Shown here one piece after another: positions 33,901 to 41,760 of a stretch of DNA of 64,000 nucleotides (within the stretch, counting starts at the first letter, position 1; each line of letters starts with the position of its first letter). The stretch is from Lophius americanus (Eukaryota > Chordata > Actinopteri > Lophiiformes > Lophiidae): assembly GCA_037951165.1 (NCBI GenBank), contig JBBDHG010000043.1, positions 2,044,501 through 2,108,500 of the forward strand, read 5' to 3'. A program made the position numbers and the translations under genes. The notes under the pieces were generated by a model. That model saw nothing but the letters and a program-made list of their open reading frames with translations, was not told the origin of the DNA and made no database searches.

Positions 33901-34112
33901 GACAAGTCGCGGCTGACCAGAGACTCCGACTCAGTGATGCGGAGTCGCAGTCCGGCATTCTCCGACTCCAGCGAGCGCACCTTGTCGATGTAGACAGCCA
34001 GCCGGTCATTGAGGTTGCTGAGGTCCTCCTTCTCCTGCAGCCTGGTGATGCGGTTCGGAGACAGGACGGTGGTGGCACCCCGGCTGGAGCATTTCTGTCT
34101 TGGGGTTTCCAT
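3104..34112 (-). CDS. lmna: prelamin A, spliced CDS span (12 coding exons)
   Basis: A-type lamin, the intermediate-filament protein of the nuclear lamina under the inner nuclear membrane. Joining the 12 exons gives 1965 nt, 654 residues plus stop (human prelamin A is 664). Visible in order: a head starting METPRQ with a CDK-type site LSPNR (S18); a coiled-coil rod at about 28-379 ending in the classical LLEGEEER motif; a second CDK-type site LRLSPSP (S386/S388); the NLS TKKRRL near 435-438; an Ig-fold tail (GNWQVKRQ, KFTLKAG, IWAASG, LVWK); a CxxCG motif in the lamin A tail (CDSCG); and a C-terminal CaaX box CSIM (C651) for farnesylation. Exons 2-6, 8 and 9 match human lengths exactly and phases agree throughout. 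The start is chosen by homology (METP) and its ACCATGG context. Oddities are an expanded exon 7, a shortened exon 11 and a diverged protease site. Confidence 0.97.
3140..3942 (-). other. lmna: lmna intron 11
   Basis: 803 bp, GT-AG. It contains a fish-type dispersed repeat at 3693-3870 and otherwise nothing recognised. Confidence 0.85.
3693..3870 (+). repeat. dispersed fish repeat (SINE/LINE-tail type)
   Basis: Runs from CATTCACACCTACAGGC through GGGGAGAACATG and CTCCACACAGAA to GATTTGAACCCAGAACC. I recognise this order of blocks as an abundant teleost interspersed repeat. Family name not certain. Confidence 0.6.
3943..4116 (-). CDS. lmna: lmna coding exon 11 (prelamin A-specific tail), short
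   Basis: 174 bp against 270 bp in human. Encodes residues 586-643: YNLRSRTVICDSCGQ (the conserved CxxCG block), a short serine/glycine linker, and GHSFFMGSNQPRQ, which aligns with the human ZMPSTE24 site block RSYLLGNSSPRTQ. Acceptor CCTGCAG, donor CAG/GTACTT. Confidence 0.94.
4560..5500 (-). mobile_element. decayed L1/Tx1-like LINE, 3' end of ORF2
   Basis: Minus-strand translation, broken by stops, shows in order: DKRKIYVTDLFDSDGE (typical of the region after the reverse transcriptase in L1-like ORF2), FKDTDWQRT, then near the end FCNDEAESVKHLFPFCSYS, which fits the C-x-x-E-x-E-x-x-x-H-L-F-x-x-C block of the C-terminal zinc-knuckle-like motif. The element ends with AATAAAG and a short A-rich tail at about 4560-4595. 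Only the last ~0.9 kb survives, as usual for 5'-truncated LINE insertions. Confidence 0.75.
4589..4594 (-). terminator. AATAAA at the LINE 3' end, possible cryptic poly(A) signal in lmna intron 10
   Basis: Minus-strand AATAAAG at the end of the LINE remnant, with a second AATAAA at 4945-4950. Both lie downstream of the intron 10 read-through stop (5711-5713), so either could end a lamin C-like transcript. No transcript evidence is available. Confidence 0.35.
5750..5809 (-). CDS. lmna: lmna coding exon 10 (end of Ig fold, acidic stretch), short
   Basis: 60 bp against 90 bp in human. Encodes residues 566-585: EMAMRKVTRTLF, then an acidic run ending in DDDM. Acceptor ATCAG, donor ATG/GTAAAT. 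Without splicing, the frame continues 12 codons (VNYTAFTSPLAV) to a TGA at 5711-5713, a lamin C-like end without a CaaX box. Confidence 0.93.
5893..6012 (-). CDS. lmna: lmna coding exon 9 (Ig fold)
   Basis: 120 bp as in human. Encodes residues 526-565, IWAASGNGTHNPPSDLVWK and NSWGTGDLLQTCLI, all lamin-tail signatures. Acceptor TTCCAG, donor GAG/GTCTGA (weak). Confidence 0.97.
6013..6737 (-). other. lmna: lmna intron 8
   Basis: 725 bp, GT-AG. No repeat or gene recognised. Confidence 0.85.
6738..6845 (-). CDS. lmna: lmna coding exon 8 (Ig fold)
   Basis: 108 bp as in human. Encodes residues 490-525, DQSLGNWQVKRQ through KFTLKAGGNVT. The position of human R482 is lysine here (K511, codon 6780-6782). 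Acceptor TGTAG, donor ACC/GTAAGT. Confidence 0.97.
7150..7471 (-). CDS. lmna: lmna coding exon 7 (NLS linker and start of Ig fold), expanded
   Basis: 322 bp against 223 bp in human, an in-frame gain of 33 codons. It encodes LRLSPSP (CDK-type site just after the rod), a long S/T/A-rich stretch (about 393-432), the basic NLS STKKRRL, an S/G-rich segment, then SGRITVDEVDLEGKYVRL, the first strand of the lamin Ig fold. A GCC/ACC-rich codon run around 7345-7380 underlies the alanine/threonine-rich part. Acceptor CCCCAG, donor GAG/GTAAGG, both strong. Confidence 0.96.
7472..9678 (-). other. lmna: lmna intron 6
   Basis: 2207 bp. It contains one copy of a MITE-like repeat (8998-9290). The rest shows nothing recognisable. 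Confidence 0.85.
8998..9290 (+). mobile_element. MITE-like element, copy 1
   Basis: Begins near GGTACCACTTTAGAATGAGA and carries ATTAGTAAACATTTATAAAC and AATGTGGGTCACTATTTGG. The same blocks occur reverse-complemented at 29697-29865, showing a dispersed family. Similar GGTACCACTTTA-type ends are common in teleost non-autonomous DNA transposons. Exact ends are uncertain. Confidence 0.55.
9679..9899 (-). CDS. lmna: lmna coding exon 6 (end of rod)
   Basis: 221 bp as in human. Encodes residues 309-381 and two bases of R382. It contains the helix-termination motif seen in all intermediate filaments (LLDIKLALDMEISAYRKLL, then EGEEER). Acceptor AATCAG, donor AG/GTGAGC. Confidence 0.98.
10165..10290 (-). 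CDS. lmna: lmna coding exon 5 (coil 2)
   Basis: 126 bp as in human. Encodes residues 267-308, LENARQSADRNSHL then VGAAHEELQQTRIR, closely matching A-type lamins. Acceptor TGCCAG, donor CAG/GTATAC. Confidence 0.97.
10291..11065 (-). other. lmna: lmna intron 4
   Basis: 775 bp. It holds an L2-like LINE tail with (ATT)n at 10660-10757 and a G-run at 10823-10832. Confidence 0.85.
10660..10757 (+). repeat. L2-like LINE 3' tail with (ATT)n
   Basis: AATGTAAAGTGCGTTATTATA followed by AT-rich sequence and a TATTATTATTATT run. This fits the usual teleost LINE tail in which GTAAAGTGC(T)ATATAAAT is followed by ATT repeats. Confidence 0.45.
11066..11236 (-). CDS. lmna: lmna coding exon 4 (coil 1B to coil 2)
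   Basis: 171 bp as in human. Encodes residues 210-266, including ESKRRHESR and DLRAQHEEQ. The acceptor is unusual: the TAG is preceded directly by a (TG)n microsatellite in place of a normal polypyrimidine tract (see the repeat at 11239-11263). Donor AAG/GTACGT. Confidence 0.96.
11237..11878 (-). other. lmna: lmna intron 3
   Basis: 642 bp. Apart from the TG microsatellite at its 3' end, nothing recognised. Confidence 0.85.
11239..11263. repeat. (CA)n microsatellite abutting the exon 4 acceptor
   Basis: On the lmna strand this is (GT)n ending in GTAG at the exon 4 3' splice site. It sits exactly where the polypyrimidine tract should be. Confidence 0.9.
11879..12004 (-). CDS. lmna: lmna coding exon 3 (coil 1B)
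   Basis: 126 bp as in human. Encodes residues 168-209 with the invariant lamin stretch QLQDEMLRRVDAENRLQT. Acceptor TCCCAG, donor CAG/GTTGTC (non-consensus after GT). Residues F171 and I/Y207 region remain heptad-compatible. Confidence 0.96.
12005..12669 (-). other. lmna: lmna intron 2
   Basis: 665 bp, bounded by a GTACAA donor side and a TTTTTCCTCCCAG acceptor side. Nothing else recognised. Confidence 0.85.
12670..12826 (-). CDS. lmna: lmna coding exon 2 (coil 1B)
   Basis: 157 bp, identical in length to the human exon. It completes R115 and encodes residues 116-167, including the lamin motif LRDLEALLNSK. Acceptor TTTACAG at 12827, donor AAG/GTACAA. Confidence 0.97.
13318..13760 (+). repeat. 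unnamed dispersed repeat, two adjacent copies
   Basis: Two copies of AATCAATCCAGTTCTTCCTC (13397 and 13675) each continue about 50 bp further to a block reading CCCACGATATA. The first copy also has GCTCCTCCTAGTGAGTAAAA. Related blocks recur at 14895-15060 and 30655-31180. Family not recognised. Confidence 0.65.
14895..15060 (+). repeat. unnamed dispersed repeat, partial copy
   Basis: AAGCTCCCCCTACTGTGTAAAA, CTGAACTATTAG and ACATGATGTATACAAGATGG parallel the GCTCCTCCTAGTGAG, ATGAACTATGAA and ACACAATGTATCC blocks of the copy at 13318-13600. Confidence 0.45.
15815..15903 (+). repeat. L2-like LINE 3' tail with (ATT)n
   Basis: CTTTGAGATTTGATC, then GTAAAGTGCATTATAAAT, then (ATT)n. This is the recurrent end of a teleost LINE family. 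Confidence 0.5.
15996..16024. repeat. (CA)n microsatellite
   Basis: Uninterrupted CA run in lmna intron 1. Confidence 0.9.
17345..17470 (+). repeat. fish dispersed repeat fragment
   Basis: CTTTATTTGAACAGCC followed by GGGCAGGGAATTCCATAGCC. The block resembles an abundant teleost interspersed repeat (GGGAGTTCCAGAGCC type). Low certainty. Confidence 0.3.
17945..18060 (+). repeat. fish dispersed repeat fragment
   Basis: ACTTTATTTAAAGGGCAC, CATACAAGG and CAAAGTGCTTTAAGAAC followed by an A-rich stretch. This matches the usual teleost tail pattern of interspersed repeats. Confidence 0.4.
18791..18970. repeat. paired (TG)n microsatellites
   Basis: TG runs at about 18791-18810 and 18941-18970, separated by TG-rich imperfect sequence. 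Confidence 0.85.
19126..19133 (+). promoter_or_regulatory. isolated TATA-like box in lmna intron 1
   Basis: TATAAATA followed about 60 bp downstream by a CpG-containing segment (GCCCGGAACACGTGCGGCG) that includes an E-box CACGTG. No downstream ORF supports a gene. Confidence 0.2.
19917..19936. repeat. poly-C tract
   Basis: About 20 consecutive C residues. Its length is prone to sequencing error. Confidence 0.85.
20663..20698 (-). promoter_or_regulatory. GC-box/CCAAT/ETS cluster in lmna intron 1
   Basis: On the minus strand a GC box (GGGGGCGGAG), CCAATC and AGGAAGT fall within 36 bp, a promoter-like combination in the lmna orientation. No following alternative first exon was identified. Confidence 0.3.
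21438..21456. repeat. poly-G tract
   Basis: A G-run of about 17 bases following AGAG. Confidence 0.85.
21604..21668. repeat. CA-rich imperfect satellite
   Basis: CACACCCA-type repeats in lmna intron 1. Confidence 0.8.
21779..21816. repeat. perfect 16-bp inverted repeat with 6-nt loop
   Basis: CCTTTCTCCAGTAGTC (21779-21794), loop GGAGCG, GACTACTGGAGAAAGG (21801-21816). The arms are perfectly complementary. It is too short for a typical pre-miRNA hairpin. Confidence 0.9.
24335..24376 (+). mobile_element. LINE reverse-transcriptase scrap
   Basis: Translates as YGVPQGSILGPLLF, the fingers-region motif of non-LTR reverse transcriptases (L2/CR1/Rex-like). Surrounding sequence is too decayed to extend with confidence. 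A second scrap of the same type lies at 47044-47085. Confidence 0.75.
24859..24918. repeat. GAAA/GA purine tract
   Basis: Imperfect GAAA and GA repeats, purine on the plus strand. Confidence 0.85.
25050..25127. repeat. CA/CATA-rich satellite
   Basis: Imperfect CA and CATACA repeats. Confidence 0.85.
25453..26286. repeat. 19-bp minisatellite, about 44 units
   Basis: Tandem units built on AAAAGTACTACTGGAAAAT with variants CTCCTGG, CTAGGAAAT, CCTACTGG and AACGTACTAC. Units of 18-20 bp alternate in longer blocks, so there is higher-order patterning. It lies in lmna intron 1. Confidence 0.95.
26560..26800 (+). mobile_element. Tc1/mariner-like remnant (internally deleted)
   Basis: GGTCAGCCATAACTTTATGAC is a diverged terminal inverted repeat of a teleost Tc1/mariner family. 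It is followed directly by TGTTCTGACACC and CTATCAGAACCAGC, internal blocks that also appear in the copy at 38693-39172. Confidence 0.55.
29697..29865 (-). mobile_element. MITE-like element, copy 2
   Basis: The reverse complement carries CACTTTACAGTGAGA, GTAAACATTTATTAACAAC and AATGTGGGTCCC, collinear with copy 1 at 8998-9290. Confidence 0.55.
30655..31180 (+). repeat. unnamed dispersed repeat, long copy
   Basis: Contains GTCTCCTCCTAGGGATCAAA, ATGAACTATTCACG, TAACTCTCCCCCTATTGGTG, CAATCCAGTTCTTCCTC and GATCCATGATATGG in the same order as the copy at 13318-13760. The 9-bp minisatellite (30699-30781) has expanded inside it. Confidence 0.6.
30699..30781. repeat. 9-bp minisatellite (TGTGAATAA)n
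   Basis: About nine tandem TGTGAATAA units with almost no variation, suggesting recent slippage. Confidence 0.95.
32702..32733. repeat. (CA)n microsatellite
   Basis: CA run with one CCCA interruption in lmna intron 1. Confidence 0.9.
33769..34112 (-). CDS. lmna: lmna coding exon 1 (head, coil 1A and start of coil 1B)
   Basis: Encodes residues 1-114 and two bases of R115. It holds the short head with the mitotic CDK site SPNR, then TRLQEKEDL, the start of the rod and helix-initiation motif of all intermediate filaments, and ARLQLELSKIREEHKE. The donor is CCAG/GTAGGA at 33769/33768. Human exon 1 is four codons longer, all in the head. Confidence 0.97.
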
Positions 34113-34155
34113 GGTAATAGCAGCTCAGTAAGATGCAGAGGGGGTGAATCACTGG

Positions 34156-35804
34156 CTGTGGGGGAGGAAGGCCAACGGAAAGAAAAAAAAAAAGTTAATG
34201 AAAACCACAATAACTGGGCTGCATTCCCTGCACCAAATCGCTGGTTCAATCTCACATGAAACTTTGAATGACAGGGAAAAAAAATGTTCCACTCTTGCAT
34301 ATCCCAGATCCTCTTTTGGGCAGCCGACGTCAGACGTCAGAACCGCGTACGCCCACAGCTCTGTCTCATAATATATGCCATGATCCTCTTTCCAGCTCAT
34401 CTACTAAACTTTGTTTCTCTGCTACCATACGTCATATTTAAAATGTATGAATGTATAGAAGTACTTTTCAAGACTGCTGAATTTTGTGGCATTAGGACTT
34501 CCTGCTCTTCTTCTTTCGGTGATCCTGATAGCAACCATTGTTCACGCCGGCACGTTCCCCGCATAGGTTAGCACTCTACCGGGACATACGCCTTCCTCCA
34601 TTAAATTGTTGTTTGAGTAGTTAAGCCACTTTATGATCGTCACTCCTGAGCAAACATACTGCAGATGAGAACCAACCCCCACTTCGGGCTACCAAACATT
34701 GATAATTACTTATAATTACATCGATGATACGCAGCCTCGGCTTGAGAGAGGAAAATAAATAATAATTCCTCTATTTCTCTGCTCTCAGGAGTATTTCCGG
34801 TGGAGTATGACCAGCCTGGAAGTGCTTACAACTCAGAATCTTGCCGTCAACTACATCCGCCAGAACCGATAGAGGGTCATAGCAAAGTGTTGACTTATAA
34901 TATAAACAAGCTCTGGGGGATGATCGGATGCATCCATGCTTAGCGTGAAACCACTAAGGGAGATCTATGTTAAAGACTAGAAGTATAGAATATTTGTATT
35001 TCATTCTCTGACATTATGTTTTTGGGTGTATTTGAAATGACAGAGTGAAGAAAACCATTAAAATCATGCAATAAGGGTTTTTCTATATCAGACAGCTGCA
35101 AACTGCAATTACTGCTGCCTACAGCGAGTCACTTCAACAATATTAATAAATCTATCAGCACTGTTATTATCTACGGCGGCCAAATTGAGGTGACATTACA
35201 ACTATTTCATTTCCCAGCAGCTGCTCAACTCAACCTAACAAACCCTCGCTCCTGATCGGCGGGAAAGCCTGTGGGCGGATGCACCAAACTTTGCCATCCA
35301 CCCATCCCCTCATAACCCGTCACCAAAGGGTGCATGCACAGACATGCAGTCCCATTGTGGGTGGGATGACACACACATGCATGCACACGCCCCAAAGGAG
35401 CAGACGCGTACTCGTACACAAGCACCCACTGAAGAAATGAAGGATCCATTCAAGCTCCCAAACTGTGGCGAGAATGAACAGGTGCCGCATGCTGCCCCAT
35501 TAATCAACACCAGCAGTGGGTGAAATGAGCCACAACTTTTCACGAGATGTAAAAAGTTGCTCTGACAAAGTTAAACTGAGAACAAATAAAAGTGACTGAA
35601 CAAGTTCGACAAGAGCGGCCCGGCCACGTAATCTGCAAAACAGCAGAACTATGTGAACCTTAACTCGGCTGTGTGAGGGGCGCTCTCTCTGCAGCAGCCC
35701 GGTGATGGCTCCAAAAGTGTGGTCAGAACTTTCTGGAGGTCTATCTGCTGGTTCTATGGGTGTGTGTGTTTATGTGTGAGTGTGTGTGTGAGCGTAGGCC
35801 TTAC
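34156..35804 (-). other. lmna: inferred lmna 5' UTR intron
   Basis: The acceptor side at 34156-34185 on the minus strand has a long T/C tract ending CCCCCACAG, 43 bp before the ATG. The donor side is TGGG/GTAAGG at 35805/35804. No coding potential and no repeat family recognised inside. Confidence 0.5.
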
Positions 35805-36130
35805 CCCAGAGGAGCGTAGAGAAGAGAATCCGTCGATAAATGCAGTCTTGGTCTCTGCTTGTGGGTGTGTGCGCCTTTGGCTCGTGCCCTGAACTGCTCT
35901 CTCCTAGCTGACGCTCATTGAACATGTACCTAGTGCTGAAGAGGGAGAGAAGGGTGGGAGCATGAGAGAAGCGAGGGGAGGGTGGGGCGCTGAGGAGGAG
36001 TCAGCGCTAGTAGGCAGCCTGCATGGACTCTCAGATAGCAGCAGCTGAGTTTATCTCTCCCTGCACAGCCGCTATCTCCTTCTCTCTCACTTCGCTGAGA
36101 CAGAGCTCAGTCAGACGCCCTGACCTCAGC
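35805..36130 (-). promoter_or_regulatory. lmna: candidate lmna non-coding first exon and promoter region
   Basis: This lies just upstream of the candidate GTAAGG donor and is more GC-rich than its surroundings, with purine/pyrimidine-rich promoter-like sequence (CCCCACCCTCCCCTCGC on the minus strand). It contains a minus-strand ATG opening a five-codon ORF (MQAAY), so a uORF is possible if transcription starts upstream of about 36023. The start site is not defined by the sequence. Confidence 0.4.
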
Positions 36131-36718
36131 GGCGGGCTGCGAGCGGTGTGTCAATAAAACGCCGTGACACTGATGATACTGAGCAGCTCCCAGGTGGGTG
36201 AAAGACTGGGAATAAGCAGCCCTCACCCTGCTCCTCCCCGCTGCTGTGAAGAATACAATCCTGACTGCCTTTTCTGGCTGAAGACACTTGACAAACATGA
36301 CAGTGAAATTTCTATTACAGCTAAAGTAGAACCCTGCCTGCCTTTAAGAAAAGGGAGCAACCGAGGTTTAAATGAGTGAAGAAGTCTCAGGTTTATAGAA
36401 ATCATTCATCATAGCGGGGTCCTGATTTTATCCGTGGCTGAAATATAGCCTGCCGGGAGGCTTGTCCACGGAATCCACACGGAATCCAAGGAGGATAAGG
36501 TCCACGCATCCTTTCCATCATCCCTCCAGAGATAGAGAGAGTTATTCCCACAAGACATCCTGGAGTTCTGAAGCACCAAGTTGATTCTGGTCTTATATTT
36601 ATTTCCTTGGGGTGGAGTTAATGCAATCACAGGTCCAATCAAGTTCTGATGGAAGGGAAAAAGACACTTTCAGCTAGTAAATTAGTCTCCTCACCATGGA
36701 AATCAATGTTCAGTCATG

Positions 36719-36797
36719 TCTGTGTGTCCATGTGTGTCCATGTGTGTACATGTGTGTCCATGTGTGTACATGTGTGTCCATGTGTGTACATGTGTGT
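36719..36797. repeat. 8-bp minisatellite TGTGT(C/A)CA
   Basis: Alternating TGTGTCCA and TGTGTACA units, about nine copies. Confidence 0.9.
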
Positions 36798-36952
36798 GGT
36801 TAAACAAGACAAGAGGATAGTGTTTCTGTTTTTGGGCATGGGGCAGAGCCGGTGTCTGAGGGAGTATCCTGGCTTCAGTGCGGCCTTCCAGTGGAAAGCA
36901 GCCGTCAGTCTCTGACTCACATGTCCCGTTTACAAACAGCCAAATACCTCAG

Positions 36953-36977
36953 CCTCCTCCTCCTCCTCCTCCTCCTC
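36953..36977. repeat. (CTC)n tract
   Basis: Short trinucleotide CTC repeat. Confidence 0.85.
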
Positions 36978-38692
36978 TGTGCCTCGCTCTCCTTTTCTTC
37001 CCCTCCATGTGGAAGCTCTCAGCCGGTTTCCACAGTCGGTTTGCACAAAGAATATTTAAGCCGCATTACATCTTCTACAAGTAAGGGCCAACTAGAACAA
37101 AACACTACAAGCCTAAAAAGTCAGAAATGATAAACGACACTTTTTGCAGTTCACTCCCGAACAAACATTCCCCACCAACAACCACCTCAGGCAAATAAAA
37201 CACTTATAATTACTCATGATAACGCTTAAAACATGCAGCCGCAGCCAGAAATCGTTTGCTAACATCTCTGCTCTCAGTGCGTTGTTTCGCAGGAAAATAA
37301 ACAACAGGGCTTGTAATTGTAATGACTACTTAACATGTTGAGTAAAAATATTAGCAGATTCTGCACAACGCCCATATAAAGACACGTAAAAGCTAAATGA
37401 GAGTAGAATCATTTAAAAATAATAGTTTTCTTCATTCTGTTGTGTTTAGTTGCTCATTTTGACATTTTAGTCATGTGATGACATATTCACTATATAAGAA
37501 GAGAAAATTCACAAATGTTCAGGGTTCGTTCATTAAATGTGAGTCGATTAATCTTTGAAAAGGATTTCTACAAAATGTGGGTCAAAGTACTCAGTAGAAT
37601 TCAATCTGTGCTGGTGTGGATGGACCAGAACCTTTGTCTTAGGTAAATGTGAGCAAAGTGACATGAAAATATTGAAAGTTCAACTAGTGGTAAATTATAA
37701 ATAAATATTATGGGATACGCACCTTAAGGGCTGCAAAAAGTAAGCTCAGAATTCCATTCAACTCATCATCATTTTTAAACCTAATATTTTCCCACAACAT
37801 TAAAAAGAATACACAAAAATATCACATTATGACATGTTGGTGATTTTGTTTTTCCTCTGCTGTACTACTGTGATGGGATGCCCACCATAGGGAGAGAGAA
37901 CATGACTGCCTGAGCTTCATTTAACTCTTTCCAGCCATCTTCGAGAATATGTGGATTATCTGTAATGGCTGAATGAGAAAACCAAACCAAAGATCTATTG
38001 TGATAAAATCGTCATCAAAGGTAAGTAGAAGAAACAAATTACAGAATTCCGTTGAGAGTTTTTCGTTACAGATGGACCAATAAGGTCACAAAGGTCCGTT
38101 TGCCCCCTTTTGCTGGGCATAAAAAAAACCTATAGGATTAATTTCCGGTCAAATTACCAATCAGCTAAAGTCAATATAAATATTTGTCGTGATGATGTTT
38201 ATCCTTCTTGTTGGATGTCTGCACTTATTAGCAGAGAGACACATGTGGGTGAAATGACTGTCCTACACACAGCTGGAAAGTCATTTGACAGAAAGAGGAA
38301 GCTTCTATAATGGATCCAAATCTATGAGTTGATCGTCTCTGTAGATTAAAGGTGCTGCTTCAAATGATGAAATGTGGGAAATTCTAAGAAGAAAAAGAAA
38401 CATGATATTTTAGTATCTCTACTAATAGAATCCGTTTGATTTACAGTTTGTGTCTGAATCCCATGGAGCACAAGGACAGGAACAGACATGACTGAATACT
38501 GAACAAAGTCTGTGCTTTCTTGCCGTGCTGTCCTTGATTCGCCCAACAGCTTTCTCTTTCCCTCTTTCTACCCTCCAGACATTCAGGGAGGGCGGCAGGG
38601 ACAAGGTGTGCCCATTGTGAAATCTTAATTCCTGCATCAGGAGCTGCTGACTCGCTGCTCCCTAGAGGTGAAAAAAAAGTACTCAATTCAAC

Positions 38693-39172
38693 AGCCAAAA
38701 CATTTAAACCACCTGGATAGTATTGAATAGGTCCCCGTTACGTTGCCAAAACCGTCAACTGTGAGCTCTGACACCTTCCTGCCAGAACCAGCTTGTTTTT
38801 TTTCAGCAACTGGTAGCTGTTTTGGGGATTAGACATGGGTTTGCCTTAGTTCCCTATGAACATCAACGAGCATTGGGCACCAATGACCGTGCCACAGCTT
38901 CAACGCTTGTTCTTCCTCAGAACACCTTCTTTAGGCACTGGAAACCAGGAACCAGGAACCAACAAACTTGCAGTCCTAAGATGCTTTGACCCAACTGTGG
39001 TAACCATAACAATTTTGACTGTGTCAAAGTTGCTCAGATCCTTATGCTTGAGGTCGAATTGTTTACTTCCTGCCTAAAATATCATACCCACAGACTGGCG
39101 TCACCGAAATAAGATTACTGAAGCTATGCTGACTTGGCCTGTATGTGGTCATAATGTTACGGCTGGTCTGTG
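38693..39172 (+). mobile_element. Tc1/mariner-like remnant
   Basis: Left end AACATTTAAACCACCTGG, internal CTGACACCTTCCTGCCAGAACC, right end GTGGTCATAATGTTACGGCTG. The two ends are inverted relatives of each other and of the element at 45494-46226. No transposase frame is left. Confidence 0.65.
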
Positions 39173-39298
39173 ATAGTAAAGATACTGTCATTCTGGACAA
39201 TATCTTAAAATTTGATGGGACAAAGGATTTTTTTTTTTTTTTTAAACAAGGCACCAATTCTAGTTTGATAACCTGAGGAACAACTCTCCAATTCTCTC

Positions 39299-39342
39299 AC
39301 ACACACACTCACACTCACACACACACACACACACACACACAC
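39299..39342. repeat. (CA)n microsatellite
   Basis: CA run with CT interruptions. Confidence 0.9.
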
Positions 39343-40169
39343 CTTCTCATTCAGAGGTAAATACTACAGAGCCTACTCTCGCGGCGTTCACTCTGCAATT
39401 CAGGGCACCATTGTCCACAACTTCTCTTTCTTGGTTTTTCAAAATAGAACTTAATATTACTTTGATATTCTGAGAATAATATGTACAAATTATTTTCTAC
39501 ATGATGCTAGCAGCCTGAAGTCCTAATCCATTTTTACATCCGTTCTCAACGTTCAGGAATAATGAACAAATAGGGAGACAGCCAGAAGAGTGTTTTATCT
39601 TTGTGGAGAGGCTTTTCTTTACTGGGTGTGTCGAACCGGATATAAACCGTGACGCTGGAAGGATCACACACTAGACTCTTTACTTCAAAATGCAGCATGA
39701 GGAAGTAGCTGTCCCGAGGGGAAAGTGGGAAACTGTTGTTAGGACAGAATAACAGGCCAAAAAACCTGAACTACTTTAGGTAGGAAAGTTATTTTTGTTT
39801 GAGTGGGGACCTGGAGTCCCCTCTATTTCTCCCAGCAGCACATCCTATCAGCGTCTGCATGCTGGAGTCCAGCTAGAAAACAGGATGTCTGAAATCCATA
39901 AACATTTGAGTACTTAAATATGACTTCACACTGATAAGTACTTATGTAACTGCTTTACAGTTCAGGGACAAAAAGCGATTAAATTACGATTAAAGTTCAT
40001 TTTCAGATTCATCAGTAAAGTAAAATGAGCTAAATTTGGTTTTAGTGTATTTTATTCTTTTATATATATTTTTATTTTCATATTTTACTTCTTTCTAGTG
40101 TGAATAATTCTCCATTTTTCACTGCTTGATTAGTAGTTTTGTGGTTTATTTTATTTTATTTTTGACTCG

Positions 40170-40212
40170 AGCTAGCCTGCTTAAAAGGCGCTGTACAAAA
40201 TAAATGTTCACT
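40170..40212 (+). repeat. LINE 3' tail-like fragment
   Basis: AAAAGGCGCTGTACAAAATA resembles the end of teleost LINE 3' tails. Very short. Confidence 0.3.
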
Positions 40213-41307
40213 GTTTGATCTAATAAAATTATTAATAAATTACATCTAATTTAATCTGTCAACCTCATTTCATTGTTAATTAAAACCTCTCTTTTATTTA
40301 ATTTATTTATTGCTTTTCTATTATAGCTAGTTGGTCTATTTGTGCTACTCGGCGGTTGGAGAGCGACCAAACACAATTTTCTTTTGGTGACTACTAAGAC
40401 AAATAAAGTCTCTTTTTTCGTAACGATACAAGACATAACTTATGCAGGCCATTCTATCTGAGTCTTCACCAATGAAGTTATGTTTTCAATCCTCTTTGTT
40501 TATTTTTTCGTTTGTTTGTGGACAAGATTAAAGAAAAACTACAGAGCAGATTTGCATGTAATTTTACTTAAAGGTAGCTTTTGGCATATCCTAGAGTTGA
40601 TTCAATTTTGGTGACAATACGCGTTTCGCACCATTTAAAATAAAATAATAAGCCCTCTGGAGTAGTGATGTCACAATGTGGCTATTGTTGCCTTTATTCA
40701 TTTGATTCCTTTGATCTTTCTTTGGGTGGTGGAGCTGGGGGCTCAGTTGGAAAAGTTCCTTTAATTCCTTTGGGGGCTGAAGCTTGGTAATCGGTGGGCT
40801 GAACACAGACGCTGAAGTGGAAGGCTCAGGAGACGGCTGGCTACAGAGTATTCGAGAGATACTCAGAGTTTGTCGGAGTTGTTAGTAGATTTACAGCGTG
40901 GCAATAACTCAAGACATTAATGGCGAAATCTGCATTAATCTCTCCTAAACCTACGGTACTGTTGAGTGTTTTATAGTTTTAATACTAATATAACATTCTG
41001 ATTGACTGTAGTTAGCTATTAATGTACATTTCGATACGTGTGATTATATGAAATTAAGAACCTGGATATTTACATCACCATTTACAAACTTAAATAGTAA
41101 TGTAATGTACATATTAATTAGAAAATTGTTGGTAATCTCTGTCCAAACTTTCTGACTGATTCTGTAAGTGCTGAGTTTAGATGTGTGATTAAACTGCATG
41201 TTTAGCTGATAAACACCCTTTATGCTAACATCGATAATATTTAAGGAGTGGTGACATTCAGAACCCCAACGGAAAAAAAAGTGACAACTTTCCTAAAGGA
41301 AAGCTTG

Positions 41308-41308
<1 letters not shown>

Positions 41309-41346
<38 letters not shown>
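41309..41346. repeat. (AAT)n microsatellite
   Basis: About 12 uninterrupted AAT units. Confidence 0.95.
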
Positions 41347-41348
<2 letters not shown>

Positions 41349-41609
41349 ATTTTTAGGATATATACCTTTCACCACAGTAATGTTTCGCTACCAGTGTGAA
41401 GAACATCCTAAGTATAAACTGAGTTGGATTTTAAGTACTTTATGTACCGAGTAGTTCTGGGAAGTAAAAACGGCTTTATTTTACTCTGGGATTAATAAAA
41501 GCATGTTCATTTCCCTCTGAATTACAATGGTTCGAATGGTAGAAAGTAGAAAAATACTGCTGGTATAGTGAAGTGGAATACTTGAGAAAAACTACTTCGT
41601 TACTCTGCA

Positions 41610-41760
41610 GCAGAGGCGGGGGCGGGGTCCTCGCTGCGATCATGAATGACGCGGCAGCTCTGACGCGGCAGCTGTGACGCGGCGCCCCTCTGGCGCCCCC
41701 TGTCGTCCATTCTCATCGTTTCACCACTTCGTTCGGCGGCAGGGAGAAGAGGCCGTTAAA
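41610..41760. promoter_or_regulatory. isolated CpG-rich patch with triplicated TGACGCGGC
   Basis: Three near-tandem TGACGCGGC units (about 14-bp spacing) carrying TGACG half-sites of CREB/ATF type, within a GC-rich block in otherwise AT-rich DNA. No gene adjoins it. Confidence 0.35.

Noticed and set aside
33696..34259. 187-codon plus-strand ORF
   Set aside because: Antisense shadow of lmna exon 1, produced by its GC-rich codons.
33806..34300. 164-codon minus-strand ORF overlapping lmna exon 1
   Set aside because: Shadow frame of lmna exon 1. The METPRQ frame matches A-type lamins throughout.
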